From Natronobacterium haloterrestre (GTDB lineage Archaea > Halobacteriota > Halobacteria > Halobacteriales > Natrialbaceae): DNA of 64,000 nt. Positions 32,536 through 41,782 of the stretch are shown here, one piece after another. A program made the position numbers and the translations under genes. Numbering within the stretch: position 1 is the stretch's first letter; each line of letters opens with the position of its first letter. The notes under the pieces were generated by a model that saw only the letters and a list, made by a program, of their open reading frames with translations, was not told the origin of the DNA and did not search any database. The DNA lies in assembly GCF_900112205.1 (NCBI RefSeq), contig NZ_FOKW01000006.1, forward strand, positions 186,001 to 250,000, in the 5' to 3' direction.

Positions 32536-33810
32536 TCAGGGATCGATCGACTCCGATCCCGACCCTGACCCCGATCCAGACTCGAGAAGACTATCGAGAT
32601 CCTCCTCGAGCCGGGCCGCGTACTCGAGACGCAGATCCCGTGCATCGCCCGCCGTCACGTACTGCCGGCCGTCGATGCGACGCGAGATCGGGTGATAGTC
32701 GTCGACCGAGAAGCCGGCCCACTCGAGGTAGTCCGCGACGCCTCGGTTCGCGAGGCCGTCCCGGACCGCCGCCTCCGCGAGGTCGGCGAGCGTCCTGGGC
32801 CCTGGAAGCGCGATCCGCTCGTCGTCCGCAAACCCGCGGCCGTCACCGTCGGCGATCTCGCGGTTGCCGCGGGTTCGGACGGCCGCCCGGTCGACCTGTG
32901 TCATCGCCTCCTCGAGGTCGCGAACCAGCCGGAGGAGCTGGCTCGGCAACGCGGTGTCGGGGGCGCGCCACTCGAGGAGCGGGAGCGGGACCGAGAGCGG
33001 GAGCGCAAGCGGCCCCGTAGCGTCGCGCAGACGGATCGGCGACGGGAGGAGATCGGCCGGGGAGTACGCCCCGAGGGTCCGTTCGTCGACGCCGTTCGCC
33101 GTCGCCGCGGCCGCGAGGGAGTCGCCCCAGCCCTCGAGTCGCTCCCGCCACTCCTCGAGGGTGTCGACGTACCCCCAGGGGCGTCCTCGCCGTCGTCTCC
33201 GATCCCGTTCTCGCTCGGGATCGTCCGGCGACCACGCGTCGTAGAACGCGGTCCGCTGACAGGAGGTACGGGCGCCGCTTGCGACGCGCTCGCCGCGCAC
33301 GTACGGCGCGGAGTTGACCAGCGCCAGCGCCGGCTCGAGGGCGACGAGCGCGTTGAGCCGGTCGACGGCCCGCCCCGGTTCCCGCCCGGGGTCGATCAGG
33401 ACCCGTGTGCCGGCACAGCGATTCCCGCAGATGTCCCGACCGGCGACGGCCCGCCGTATCCGGTCGCGCTCGCTCGACTCCCCGACGGCGTCGTCCGCGG
33501 CGTTGATCGTCGTCCCCAGCGGGACGAGTCGGCGCTCGCGGTCGGCGGCGCGCGAACGGACGGCCTCGAGTTCGGCGGCGAACGTCGCGCCCAGGTCCGA
33601 CGGCGACTCGAGGGGCGTCGTCACCGTGATGCGTGGCGCCCCAGCGCCGGCAGCGGCGCCGGCGCTGGCGCTGGCAGCTGATCGGCGGCGCTCCCGCTCC
33701 TGTCCCCGTTCCCGTTCCAGTTCCCGTGGCGACTCGACGAGGCCGTCGGCCGACGCGAGGTTCCCGTCGGCGTCGACGACCCAGTACTCGGCCTCGAGGC
33801 TCGTTTTCAT
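32536..33810 (-). CDS. glutamate-cysteine ligase (GCS2)-family protein
   Basis: 424 residues. The N-terminus MKTSLEAEYWVVDADG follows the GCS2 pattern, with the first beta-strand acidic residue followed by YWVVD. NRCAGTRVLIDP and LVNSAPYVRGER are consistent with the fold. Residues about 30-60 are a low-complexity Arg/Glu and Ala/Gly stretch, and the last 15 are Gly-Ser. Haloarchaea make gamma-glutamylcysteine as their main thiol, and this could be a related ATP-dependent ligase. A second copy of the classical enzyme could be elsewhere, so the substrate is uncertain. Confidence 0.75.
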   Translation of the reverse strand: MKTSLEAEYWVVDADGNLASADGLVESPRELERERGQERERRRSAASASAGAAAGAGAPRITVTTPLESPSDLGATFAAELEAVRSRAADRERRLVPLGTTINAADDAVGESSERDRIRRAVAGRDICGNRCAGTRVLIDPGREPGRAVDRLNALVALEPALALVNSAPYVRGERVASGARTSCQRTAFYDAWSPDDPERERDRRRRRGRPWGYVDTLEEWRERLEGWGDSLAAAATANGVDERTLGAYSPADLLPSPIRLRDATGPLALPLSVPLPLLEWRAPDTALPSQLLRLVRDLEEAMTQVDRAAVRTRGNREIADGDGRGFADDERIALPGPRTLADLAEAAVRDGLANRGVADYLEWAGFSVDDYHPISRRIDGRQYVTAGDARDLRLEYAARLEEDLDSLLESGSGSGSGSESIDP

Positions 33811-33933
33811 CGGTGGGATGTGGCGTCCGACCGCCGTTCGGTCGGCTCGTTCGTCGGTCGTCTGCGGCGGCGATTCGCCGCCCGTCGGTCCACGGCTCCG
33901 GTCGTCGCGTGTGGGGGCCGTCAGCGGCGCTGG

Positions 33934-34449
33934 TCAGGCTTCCTCTGGGCTCGACGGGTCCGCGACCGACGGTACCCGCTCGCGTTCTTCCAGCGTCCGT
34001 CGCGTCTCCCGTTCCTCGGCCAGGGTCGCCTCGAGGGGTTCGACGACGTCGTCCGCGTAGGCGAGTCGGCCGGCCAGCGTCACCAGCGTCTCGTAGGTCC
34101 GGACCTCGAACCGTTCGGCGAGCAGCGCGGTCTCGAGGACGGACGGGGCGGATCCGTCCCCATGCCCGCCTACTTCGTTCGGCCCGTCGCCCCGGTTCCG
34201 GTGGGCCTCCGCGAACCCGTCGACGGCCCGGGACCGACTCGCCCTGGGCTGGCGGCCAAGGGCCGCAAAGACGCCCTCGAGGCGGTCGACGTGGTCGCGG
34301 GTCTCCTCGCGGTGCTCGCGGAGGGACGACTCGAGGTCGCCGTCGCAGTCGGCGGCGAGTTCCTCGAGCAGTTCGAGCTGGGTCCGCTCGGCGTAGTAGG
34401 CGTGCTGTAGCTGGTATCCGAACAGGTCCTCGATGGTCTCGACGTTCAT
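33934..34449 (-). CDS. ferritin-like DUF892 (YciE-type) protein
   Basis: 171 residues, mostly helical. The start TIEDLFGYQLQHAYYAERTQLELLEELAADC and EHREETRDHVDRLEGVF follow the DUF892 helices, with Glu and His residues at metal-like positions (YYAE, E-x2-HVDR). The family has a ferritin-like four-helix fold and is implicated in stress response. It is the last gene of a three-gene unit. Its start is 67 bases from the end of the upstream DUF892 gene. Metal binding is an inference. Confidence 0.82.
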   Translation of the reverse strand: MNVETIEDLFGYQLQHAYYAERTQLELLEELAADCDGDLESSLREHREETRDHVDRLEGVFAALGRQPRASRSRAVDGFAEAHRNRGDGPNEVGGHGDGSAPSVLETALLAERFEVRTYETLVTLAGRLAYADDVVEPLEATLAEERETRRTLEERERVPSVADPSSPEEA

Positions 34450-34516
34450 GATGGATCGCGTGGCGTGACGTGGTCGGTCTCGGTGGTGCGGTCGTCGTCG
34501 CTGTCGTCGACGTCGA

Positions 34517-35131
34517 TCACCGCGGACGATCGAGCGAGGCCGGATCGCCGCCCGAGATCACGCTCGCCTCGAGCAGCGCCTCGTGGGCGTCGCTCTCGGC
34601 GATCGCTTCGATCTCCGCGCGGACCTCGCACTCGTCACGGTAGTTCTCCCCGAGCGCGTCGACGATGGCCCCGACGTCGACGTCGCCCTCACCGTCCGCA
34701 TCGCTCTCGATGGCGTTTGCGGCCGCGAGCGCCGACTCGTAGGCGGTACACTCGATCGCCTCGAGTTTCAGCGTCGTCTCGACGTAGTACAGCGGCCGGA
34801 CTTCGTCGTTCAGGACGACGTTGTTGAACTTCTCCTTGTCCGCGAGCAGGCCGTCCAGTTCGGGAACGGGCCGCGTGTCGGGCTCGACCCCGAGGGCGTC
34901 GAACGCGCGCTCGATCCGATCGATGTGGCGCTCGGTCTCCTCGCGGTGCTGGTCGATCGCGTACTGGAGTTGCTCGCGACACTCCAGCTCGCGCAGGTCG
35001 TCCAGCGAGTCGATCGCGACGTCGGTCGACAGCGTCTCGAGCTCCGAGCGGAGCGTCCGTTCGACGTAGTAGAGCCGTTCGAGGCGTGTCGCGAGCGCGT
35101 CGTGCGGCGTCGTGCTCGTGTTCATGCTCAT
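34517..35131 (-). CDS. ferritin-like DUF892 (YciE-type) protein, longer paralogue
   Basis: 204 residues from the ATG at 35129-35131 (MSMNTSTTPH). LERLYYVERTLRSELETL and DQHREETERHIDRIERAF repeat the motif of the neighbour (YYVE, E-x2-HIDR). VLNDEVRPLYYVETTLKLEAIECTAYESA forms the second helix pair with another YYVE. This is a paralogue of the downstream gene, probably made by duplication. It is 17 bases from the DUF5789-like gene and so probably in the same unit. Confidence 0.82.
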   Translation of the reverse strand: MSMNTSTTPHDALATRLERLYYVERTLRSELETLSTDVAIDSLDDLRELECREQLQYAIDQHREETERHIDRIERAFDALGVEPDTRPVPELDGLLADKEKFNNVVLNDEVRPLYYVETTLKLEAIECTAYESALAAANAIESDADGEGDVDVGAIVDALGENYRDECEVRAEIEAIAESDAHEALLEASVISGGDPASLDRPR

Positions 35132-35147
35132 GCGGGTCTCTCTCGGT

Positions 35148-35498
35148 TCAGAACGACTGTTGCATCCGGACGAACTCGTCCGTGTCGTGGGGGCTGTCGC
35201 CGCGGTCGCTGTACCGGGGTCGCCCGACCGCGTCCCGCCTGACGCCGTTGAGGACCGCGAGCCGCAGGTCGTCGGGCGTCGCGTAGGTCTCGAACCCCGA
35301 CGTCTCGAGGATCGTCCGCAGCGAGTCCGATTCACGCGGATAGCTGACCTCGACGTCGCCGAACTCCGCGATCACGTCCTCGGTTGCGACCGGGAACTCC
35401 ATCTCCTCGAAGAGGTCCGTGACTGCCCGCATCTCGAGGGATCTGATCTCGTCGGTGTCGGCGTCAGCGTCGGCCTCGGCGTCGTCGATGTGGCTCAT
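35148..35498 (-). CDS. DUF5789-like haloarchaeal protein
   Basis: 116 residues. The acidic N-terminus leads to RAVTDLFEEMEFPVATEDVIAEFGDVEVSYPRESDSLRTILETSGFETYATPDDLRLAVLNGVRRDAVGRPRYSDRGDS, close to haloarchaeal proteins I know as DUF5789. It contains no enzyme motif and looks like a small helical domain. It heads the three-gene unit with the two DUF892 genes. The region upstream (35499-35682) is divergent with the amidase gene. Confidence 0.72.
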   Translation of the reverse strand: MSHIDDAEADADADTDEIRSLEMRAVTDLFEEMEFPVATEDVIAEFGDVEVSYPRESDSLRTILETSGFETYATPDDLRLAVLNGVRRDAVGRPRYSDRGDSPHDTDEFVRMQQSF

Positions 35499-35682
35499 CA
35501 GCCGACCCTACCTCGATGGGCGACAAAGCGGTGGAGCCTGCCGTCGACTACCGTTTATAAGGAATCCCGGCCGACTCGGGCGCTTTCGGTTCGGAACGCC
35601 GGTCTTCGAATACCCATCAACCGCAGAGACCGTCACGATTCCGTCGAATAACGACTTCCCGTGACGTCGTGACGGTTCCGAC

Positions 35683-37227
35683 ATGCCGATCCGACCGCCG
35701 ACGACGGACGACCTTCGCGAACTCGGTGCCGCCATGCACCTCGAGTTGACCGACGAAGAACTCGAATTTTTCCGGGAGATGACCGAGAAGCGAGTCGAGG
35801 CCTACGAGACGGTACGCTCGTACGACCCGGAGCCCCGTCTCGGCGGCCAGGAGCGTCGCGAGCGGACGACGGGGACGCGACCGGCAGACGGGGAGGACCC
35901 CTACAACGCCTGGGTGACGCGCTGTTACGTCGCCGGCGACGCGGACGGCCCGCTGTCGGATCTGGACGTCGCGATCAAGGACAACGTCTGCGTCGCGGGC
36001 GTCGAACTGACCTGTGGCTCCGCCGTCGTCGAGGGCTACGTCCCCGACGTCGACGCGACCGTCGTCACGCGACTGCTCGAGGCCGGGGCGACGATCGTCG
36101 GGAAGACGAACATGGACGACATGGCCGTGACCCGGACGGGGCACAGCACCTTCGGCCCGATCACCAATCCGCACGGCGACGGGGATGCGGACGAGGGCGA
36201 AGGCGAAGGCGAAGGCAAGTACCTCGCCGGCGGCTCCAGCGGCGGCAGCGCGGTCGTCGTCGCGACCGGCGAGGCCGACGCCGCGATCGGCTCCGACCAG
36301 GGCGGCAGCGTCCGGATCCCGGCCGCACTCTGTGGCGTCGTCGGCCACAAACCGACCTACGAACTCGTCCCTTACACGGGGTGTATCGGCCTCGAGCACG
36401 CGATCGACCACCCGGGACCGATGGGATCGGACGTCGAGACCGTCGCGCGCGTGCTCTCGGCCATCGCCGGCAGCAACGAGAGCCACCTCCGCGAGCCGTC
36501 GTCGGTCCCCGTCGAGGAGTACCACGAGGGGCTTCCCGGCGACGCCGCGGACCTCTCGATCGGCGTCCTCGAGGAGGGGTTCGACCGCCCCGGAGCCGAC
36601 GAGGGCGTGCTCGAGCGGGTCCGGGCCGGGATCGACGCGCTCGAGGACGAGGGGGCCGCCGTCGAGACCGTCTCCGAACCGATGCACCTCGACGCCGACG
36701 ACATCCACACCGTCTGTACGGGCGAGGGGCTGCTCGACGCGATGATCGGCGAGGGGCTGGGCCACGGCTGGAAGGGCTGGTACAACACCTCCTGGATCGA
36801 CGCCTTCGGGAAGTTCCGCCGGGCGCAGGCCGACGACTTCCCGGCGCAGTTGAAGCTCATCCTGCTGATGGGTGCCTACGCCAACGACGCCTACCACTCG
36901 CGGTACTACGCGGCCGGGATGAACCTCACGGTGGAACTCACCGAGCGGTACGACGCTCTGCTCGAGGAGCGGGACCTGCTCGCGATGCCGACGACGCTGC
37001 GGACGGCTCCCGAACTGGATCCGGACCGCGACCAGTACGATCGGATGCGCCAGGACCTCGTCGTCGCCAACACTGCGCCGTTCAACCGGTCCGGCCACCC
37101 GGCGATCAGCGTGCCGGTCGGGACGGTCGACGGGCTTCCCGTCGGCCTCATGCTCGTCGGGTCGCGGTTCGACGACGCGACGGTGCTCGAGGGGGCGGCC
37201 GCGCTCGAGGCGGCCGTGGCGGACTGA
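35683..37227 (+). CDS. amidase signature-family amidohydrolase
   Basis: 514 residues. The Ser-cisSer-Lys triad is visible: Lys near 98 (VAIKDNVCVAG), then the two serines in GGSSGGSAVVVATGEADAAIGSDQGGSVRIPAA (about 186-220). A short acidic insertion (DADEGEGEGEGK) lies just before the GGSSGG loop. The family hydrolyses amides. The bacterial relatives include GatA, but the N-terminus and the lack of gatB/gatC here argue against a tRNA role, so it is more likely a catabolic amidase. It is divergent from the DUF5789 unit. Confidence 0.88.
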   Translation: MPIRPPTTDDLRELGAAMHLELTDEELEFFREMTEKRVEAYETVRSYDPEPRLGGQERRERTTGTRPADGEDPYNAWVTRCYVAGDADGPLSDLDVAIKDNVCVAGVELTCGSAVVEGYVPDVDATVVTRLLEAGATIVGKTNMDDMAVTRTGHSTFGPITNPHGDGDADEGEGEGEGKYLAGGSSGGSAVVVATGEADAAIGSDQGGSVRIPAALCGVVGHKPTYELVPYTGCIGLEHAIDHPGPMGSDVETVARVLSAIAGSNESHLREPSSVPVEEYHEGLPGDAADLSIGVLEEGFDRPGADEGVLERVRAGIDALEDEGAAVETVSEPMHLDADDIHTVCTGEGLLDAMIGEGLGHGWKGWYNTSWIDAFGKFRRAQADDFPAQLKLILLMGAYANDAYHSRYYAAGMNLTVELTERYDALLEERDLLAMPTTLRTAPELDPDRDQYDRMRQDLVVANTAPFNRSGHPAISVPVGTVDGLPVGLMLVGSRFDDATVLEGAAALEAAVAD

Positions 37228-37296
37228 CCTGCTGGCGGATCGTCCGTTGCGAACGCAGGCTAAACCGAAATCTCCCGCGCCGTACTGGCTCCACCC

Positions 37297-37609
37297 GTGC
37301 CCGACTACGAACTCCACGACCCCGAGTTCTCGGGGACTACGACCGAGGAGTGGGACGATCAACGACTCGAGGACTTCGACACGGACCTCCTGGGCGAAGT
37401 CACGGACCCCTTCCTGCTGTCGGCGTCGGGGTTCCCGACTGAGAACTTCACGGACCTGATGCTTCCGGTGGTCGAACAGGACACGCTCCGCACGGTCAAG
37501 ATCGGCGGGCGCGCTCGAGGGTCTGGACGATGGGGACGCCGACGAGGTCGAGGACCTCATCGACGACCTCACCAGCGAAAACTTCGACCACGGGGAGTTC
37601 GGCGACTGA
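37297..37609 (+). pseudogene. frameshifted small gene
   Basis: From a GTG at 37297 the first 70 or so residues are clean and acidic (DYELHDPEFSGTTTEEWDDQ, ...ENFTDLMLPVVEQ). The frame then turns Arg-rich after 37506. In a +1 frame beginning at 37508, GALEGLDDGDADEVEDLIDD continues to a TGA at 37607-37609, so the acidic character is restored by skipping one G in the run near 37507-37509. I read this as a single-base insertion or a sequencing error in one gene of about 104 residues. Function unknown. Confidence 0.68.
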
Positions 37610-37614
37610 CGCCG

Positions 37615-37842
37615 TTACGACGCCGGTGACGCGCTCGAGGAGCCTCCGCCCCGGAGCAGTTTGATGATCCCCTGGGCCGCCAGGCCGAGTATCGTCCACT
37701 TCCAGGCGAGTACGGCGACCCCGAGCAACAGGATCCCCCGCGTTCGATTGCCACGGGTGAACGCGCGTTTGGCCTCGTTGAGCACCGAGACGACCGTCAG
37801 CGAGCGCGTCGCTTTCGAACCGAGGAGTTTCTTGAGTGGCAT
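37615..37842 (-). CDS. small membrane protein of unknown function
   Basis: 75 residues. A basic start (MPLKKLLGSKATRSLTVVSVLNEAKRAFTRGN) is followed by one or two hydrophobic segments (RGILLLGVAVLAWKWTILGLAAQGIIKLL) and a Gly/Ser-rich end. It is the type of small basic protein often seen next to membrane or cell-surface genes, but I cannot name it. It is convergent with the frameshifted gene, with only five bases between. Confidence 0.7.
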   Translation of the reverse strand: MPLKKLLGSKATRSLTVVSVLNEAKRAFTRGNRTRGILLLGVAVLAWKWTILGLAAQGIIKLLRGGGSSSASPAS

Positions 37843-37966
37843 ACCCGTCCTTGCCGGGTCGGGATGATAACGCCGTGCCCGGAGCGCGCAAGGCGGCTCG
37901 GGTGCGCCGGGTCTCGAGTCCTCACCGGTCCGAACGCCGGGAAAACTGTCCGACAGGCGGTCGGGC

Positions 37967-39652
37967 TCAGGCCGGCCGCCCCATCGTGTAGAAGAACGCC
38001 GGCGTCTGTCCCGCCGCCCGCGGCGCGAAGAAGTCCGAGACCACGTCGTCGTAGAACGTCAGGCCCGTTCCGCCGAGGCTGCGATGCGCGTAGGTAGCGA
38101 GGTAGAGCCGTCCGGCGGTCAGGGCGGCCTCGAGTTGGGCCACCCGGTAGCCACGGTCCCCGAAGGCGTCGACGACCGCCTCGAGATCGGTCAGGAAGGC
38201 GAGACAGACCGCGGCGTCGCCGCCGAGGGGCTGATCCAGCGCGAGGTGGGCCGCCTCTCGGCGGAATTCGCCGGCCCGGAGGGACTCGAGTTCGCCCGCC
38301 TCGGGGTGGTAGTGGTACGCGCCGGACTCGAGGCCGTCGACGGCGTTGACGACCAGGTAGGCGTCGACGAACGACAGCGACGGCTCGTCCTCGCGGCGCG
38401 CGTGTCGCTCTCCGCTCGCGGTGCCACCGCTCGCTTCGTCGGGATCCTCGCTCCGCTCGGCTCTCGCCGTTCCCGCTCGGGGGGTCGAGGACTCGCGGCG
38501 CACGTCCATCGGCACGCCGCGAACGGCCCGATCGAGGACCGTCGAGAGCTTGCGGAAACTGATCGGCTCGCGCTCGTACTCGCGACAGGAGCCGCGCCGG
38601 CGGATCGTCCGGTGGAGGGGCCGGCTCGAGGCCGTCTCGGGGTCGACGGGCTCGAGCGGGACCCGCTCGCCGTCGCCGGGGTCGCGGGTGCCGATCGGCC
38701 CCGCTGGCCGGGTGTTGCGCCACGCCTGGGCCTCGTCGCCGTCCTCGAGCGTTCCGGCCCGCCAGGCCTCCTGGATCAGCGGGAACTCCCGCTCGTTCGG
38801 TGAGAGCGGTTTCGTCTCGTGGTCGATCGGCTCGAGGTCGGGCGCGTCGGGCGCGGGGCCGCCGGCTCCGATCGGCACGATCTCGAGCGGTGCCTCCCGG
38901 GCCGGATCGACGCCGAGCAACTCGGCGACGGGTCGGTCGGCGAAGCCCGTGACGACCTCGGCGCGGTAGTCCAGCGCGTGGGCGACGGCAAGCAGGTTCG
39001 CGAGCGTCGTCCCCGAGTCCCAGAACGCGTGGCGGAAGGTCCGGTCCTCGTACTTCCAGGCGTTGCGCCACCAGGTCGACGTCGCGACGACCGACAGCGG
39101 GGCGTCGGCGACGGCGTCGTCCCCGCTCGCCGCGGCGAGGGCGCCCCGATAGTCGCCCTCGCGGAGGACGTCCAGCGAGCACGTCCGCGGGTCGAAGTGG
39201 TAGACGCCGGCCGGGAGGCCCCGCGGGACCGCGCCCGCGCGCCCGGTTCCCTCGAGGTCGCCACAGACGACGTACAGGTCGACGTGATACAGCGCGCCCG
39301 TCGTCGCCGCCGCGCGGAAGGGTTTCGTCCGGTCGCGGAGCGCGATCTCCTTGGTGATCCCGGCCGCGTAGTAACAGCAGGTCGTGACCGTCTCGCGGTC
39401 CGGGCCGACTCGAGCGTCGTCAGCAGGGTCGTCGACGACCGCCCGCCACCCGTCCGGCGTCGGCTCCGCGATCGCCGCGAGCGCGGGCTGTTGGGGCGGT
39501 CGAATCCGCTCGGCGAGCGGCTCCGTCGGGCGGTCCGTGTAGACCTTGTACGGACGGGGCTTGTTCTCGAAATCCAGTCCGGGACCGGCGGCACGGACGC
39601 TCCGTGGGGAGTGTTTCGTCCGTTCGTGGTACTCGAGCGCGCCCACTGGCAT
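37967..39652 (-). CDS. stand-alone SagB/ThcOx-type nitroreductase-fold oxidoreductase
   Basis: 561 residues from the ATG at 39650-39652. Two nitroreductase-like halves are recognisable: the first at about 5-270 (EYHERTKHSPRSV, KPFRAAATTGALYHVDLYVV, AFWDSGTTLANLL) and the second at about 330-561 (RRRGSCREYEREPISF, SLSFVDAYLVVNAV, LTAGRLYLATYAHRSLGGTGLTFYDD). The family uses FMN and oxidises azoline rings of peptides in thiazole/oxazole clusters. No YcaO gene or precursor peptide gene is near, so that role is uncertain. Apparent extension of the frame upstream beyond 39652 runs antisense to the MutS-family gene and is rejected. Confidence 0.8.
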   Translation of the reverse strand: MPVGALEYHERTKHSPRSVRAAGPGLDFENKPRPYKVYTDRPTEPLAERIRPPQQPALAAIAEPTPDGWRAVVDDPADDARVGPDRETVTTCCYYAAGITKEIALRDRTKPFRAAATTGALYHVDLYVVCGDLEGTGRAGAVPRGLPAGVYHFDPRTCSLDVLREGDYRGALAAASGDDAVADAPLSVVATSTWWRNAWKYEDRTFRHAFWDSGTTLANLLAVAHALDYRAEVVTGFADRPVAELLGVDPAREAPLEIVPIGAGGPAPDAPDLEPIDHETKPLSPNEREFPLIQEAWRAGTLEDGDEAQAWRNTRPAGPIGTRDPGDGERVPLEPVDPETASSRPLHRTIRRRGSCREYEREPISFRKLSTVLDRAVRGVPMDVRRESSTPRAGTARAERSEDPDEASGGTASGERHARREDEPSLSFVDAYLVVNAVDGLESGAYHYHPEAGELESLRAGEFRREAAHLALDQPLGGDAAVCLAFLTDLEAVVDAFGDRGYRVAQLEAALTAGRLYLATYAHRSLGGTGLTFYDDVVSDFFAPRAAGQTPAFFYTMGRPA

Positions 39653-39733
39653 GGCGGCTGGTAACACGGCGGCCGACAAAAAGGACGGGCGGGATCTTTT
39701 TCTCGCTCCGGTTTGATACGACCGACGAGAACG

Positions 39734-41782
39734 ATGGACCTCGAGTCGATCCCGGGTGTCGGCGAGAAGACCGCCCGGGCCCTGTCGGAACTGGACGATC
39801 CCGAGCGCGCGCTGCGGGCGGGCGACGTGGCGACGATCGCGACCGCGCCCGGGATCAGCCAGGGACGGGCCGCCAGGATCGCACGCGGGGCGATCCGCGC
39901 CGAACACGACGACCCCGGCGGGTTCCTCGCCACGGATCGCGCGCGGGAGATCTACCGCGAGGTCCTCTCGCTGTTGAAAGCGCGGACGGTCACCGACTAC
40001 GCCGCCCAGCGGGTCGAAACCTTCTACCCCAGCCCCCGCCGCTCGCGCATCGAGGAGGTGCAGTCGTTCGCGGGCGAGGCCCTCGAGCGCGAGGTCGATC
40101 CCGACGCGCTCGAGGCGCTGGCGGGCGTCGAACCTCTCCAGGACCCGGGCGACGTCCGGGTTCGCGAGCGGTGTCTGGCGACGACCGACGCCGAACGCTA
40201 CAGCGAGGCCCGCGAGGCGATCCCGGAACTCTCCGTCGAGGTCGTCGAGGACGCACAGGGGCTGGCCGAACTCGCCCGGGGGTACTCCACGGTGATCGCC
40301 CTCGACGAGTCGTTCGCGGGGGTCACCATCGAGGGCGACGTCCAGGTCCGGCCGGACGCCCTCGAGAACCCCGCGGAGATCGTCCCCGAGCGACCGCTTG
40401 CGTTCTTCGCGCGCAACCGGGAACGCATCCGCGCCGCGATCGACGTTCACCGCGCCACCGACCGCTCCGGCGGCGAGTACGACGAGACTGACCTCACGGC
40501 CCTCGAGGACGGCCTCGCGCGGCTCGACGAGGACGGCACCGTCGCCGGCGACGACGAACTCGACCGGCTGACGACGGCGGTCGACGACCTCGACGCGGCG
40601 GCGAGCACGGCCGAAAGCGTCGCCAACGACAGGCTCCGGGAGGCGATCCGGGAGGAGGACGTCACCATCGAGGGCTCGGACCTGCTCTCGCTGGTCGAGC
40701 GCGGCGCGGGCGTCGACTCGCTGCTCTCGCGGGAACTGGCCGACGAGTACGCCGAAGCCGTCGAAACCGCCCGCGAAAACCTGATCGACGCGCTGGACCT
40801 CGACCCGGGCGAGGCCGAGATCGCCCGCCGGGCGTTCGGCGACGAGCCGACGTTCCCGGTCGAGCGCGACGAGGACGCGATCGGTCGGCTGCGGGAGGAA
40901 CTCACCGCCGCCAAGGAACGCCGCGCCGGCCGGCTCAAGCGCGAACTCGCGGCCGACCTCGCCGACCAGCGCGAGACGGCCCGGCGACTCGTCAGGGACG
41001 CCCTCGAGTTGGACGTCGAACTCGCGATCGCCAGGTTCGCCGACGATTTCGCGTGCACGATGCCCGAGTTCGTCTGGGACGAGTCGGCGGACGCGGCCGA
41101 GACCGGCTTCGCCATCGACGGCGGCCAGTCGCCCCTGCTCGACGAACCGCTCGAGGCGATCGACCCGGTCGACTACGAGGTCTCGGGGGTCGCCCTGCTT
41201 TCGGGCGTCAACAGCGGCGGGAAGACGTCGACGCTTGACCTGGTCGCGTGCGTCGTCGTGCTCGCTCACATGGGGCTGCCGGTGCCCGCCGACGACGCCC
41301 GCCTGCGGCGGTTCGACGACCTCCACTACCACGCCAAGACCCAGGGGACGCTGGACGCCGGCGCGTTCGAGTCGACGGTCCGGGAGTTCGCCGACCTCGC
41401 GCGCGGTGGCGAGGGGTCGCTCGTCCTGGTCGACGAACTCGAGAGCATCACCGAACCAGGCGCCTCGGCGAAGATCATCGCGGGCATCCTCGAGGCCCTG
41501 GAGGAGAACGACGCGACGGCCGTCTTCGTCTCCCACCTCGCGGACGAGATCCGCGAGATGGCGGACTACGACGTGACCGTCGACGGCATCGAGGCGGTCG
41601 GTCTCGTCGACGGCGAACTCGAGGTGAACCGCTCGCCGGTCAAGGACCACCTCGCGCGGTCGACGCCGGAACTGATCGTCGAGAAACTGGCGACCGAGGC
41701 CGACGAGACGGCCGCCAACGGCGGTACGGAGGGGGTCCACGAGCCGCAGTTCTACGATCGGCTGCTCGAGAAGTTCGACTGA
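39734..41782 (+). CDS. MutS-family ATPase with N-terminal helix-hairpin-helix
   Basis: 682 residues. A helix-hairpin-helix-like start (DLESIPGVGEKTARALSELDD) is followed by a helical region and a MutS-type ABC ATPase. Walker A GVNSGGKT is at about 491-498, and Walker B LVLVDELES is near 565, with EPGASAKIIAGILEAL and FVSHLADEI after. MutS-family archaeal proteins of this type differ from bacterial mismatch-repair MutS because they lack the mismatch-recognition domain. They may act in recombination or replication. The start is at an ATG just upstream of the HhH region. Confidence 0.86.
   Translation: MDLESIPGVGEKTARALSELDDPERALRAGDVATIATAPGISQGRAARIARGAIRAEHDDPGGFLATDRAREIYREVLSLLKARTVTDYAAQRVETFYPSPRRSRIEEVQSFAGEALEREVDPDALEALAGVEPLQDPGDVRVRERCLATTDAERYSEAREAIPELSVEVVEDAQGLAELARGYSTVIALDESFAGVTIEGDVQVRPDALENPAEIVPERPLAFFARNRERIRAAIDVHRATDRSGGEYDETDLTALEDGLARLDEDGTVAGDDELDRLTTAVDDLDAAASTAESVANDRLREAIREEDVTIEGSDLLSLVERGAGVDSLLSRELADEYAEAVETARENLIDALDLDPGEAEIARRAFGDEPTFPVERDEDAIGRLREELTAAKERRAGRLKRELAADLADQRETARRLVRDALELDVELAIARFADDFACTMPEFVWDESADAAETGFAIDGGQSPLLDEPLEAIDPVDYEVSGVALLSGVNSGGKTSTLDLVACVVVLAHMGLPVPADDARLRRFDDLHYHAKTQGTLDAGAFESTVREFADLARGGEGSLVLVDELESITEPGASAKIIAGILEALEENDATAVFVSHLADEIREMADYDVTVDGIEAVGLVDGELEVNRSPVKDHLARSTPELIVEKLATEADETAANGGTEGVHEPQFYDRLLEKFD

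Noticed and set aside
39653-41740. Minus-strand open frame continuing upstream of the SagB-type gene (about 690 codons)
   Set aside because: It runs antisense to the MutS-family gene, whose motifs are intact. The reverse frame is open only because haloarchaeal codons leave few stops in that register.
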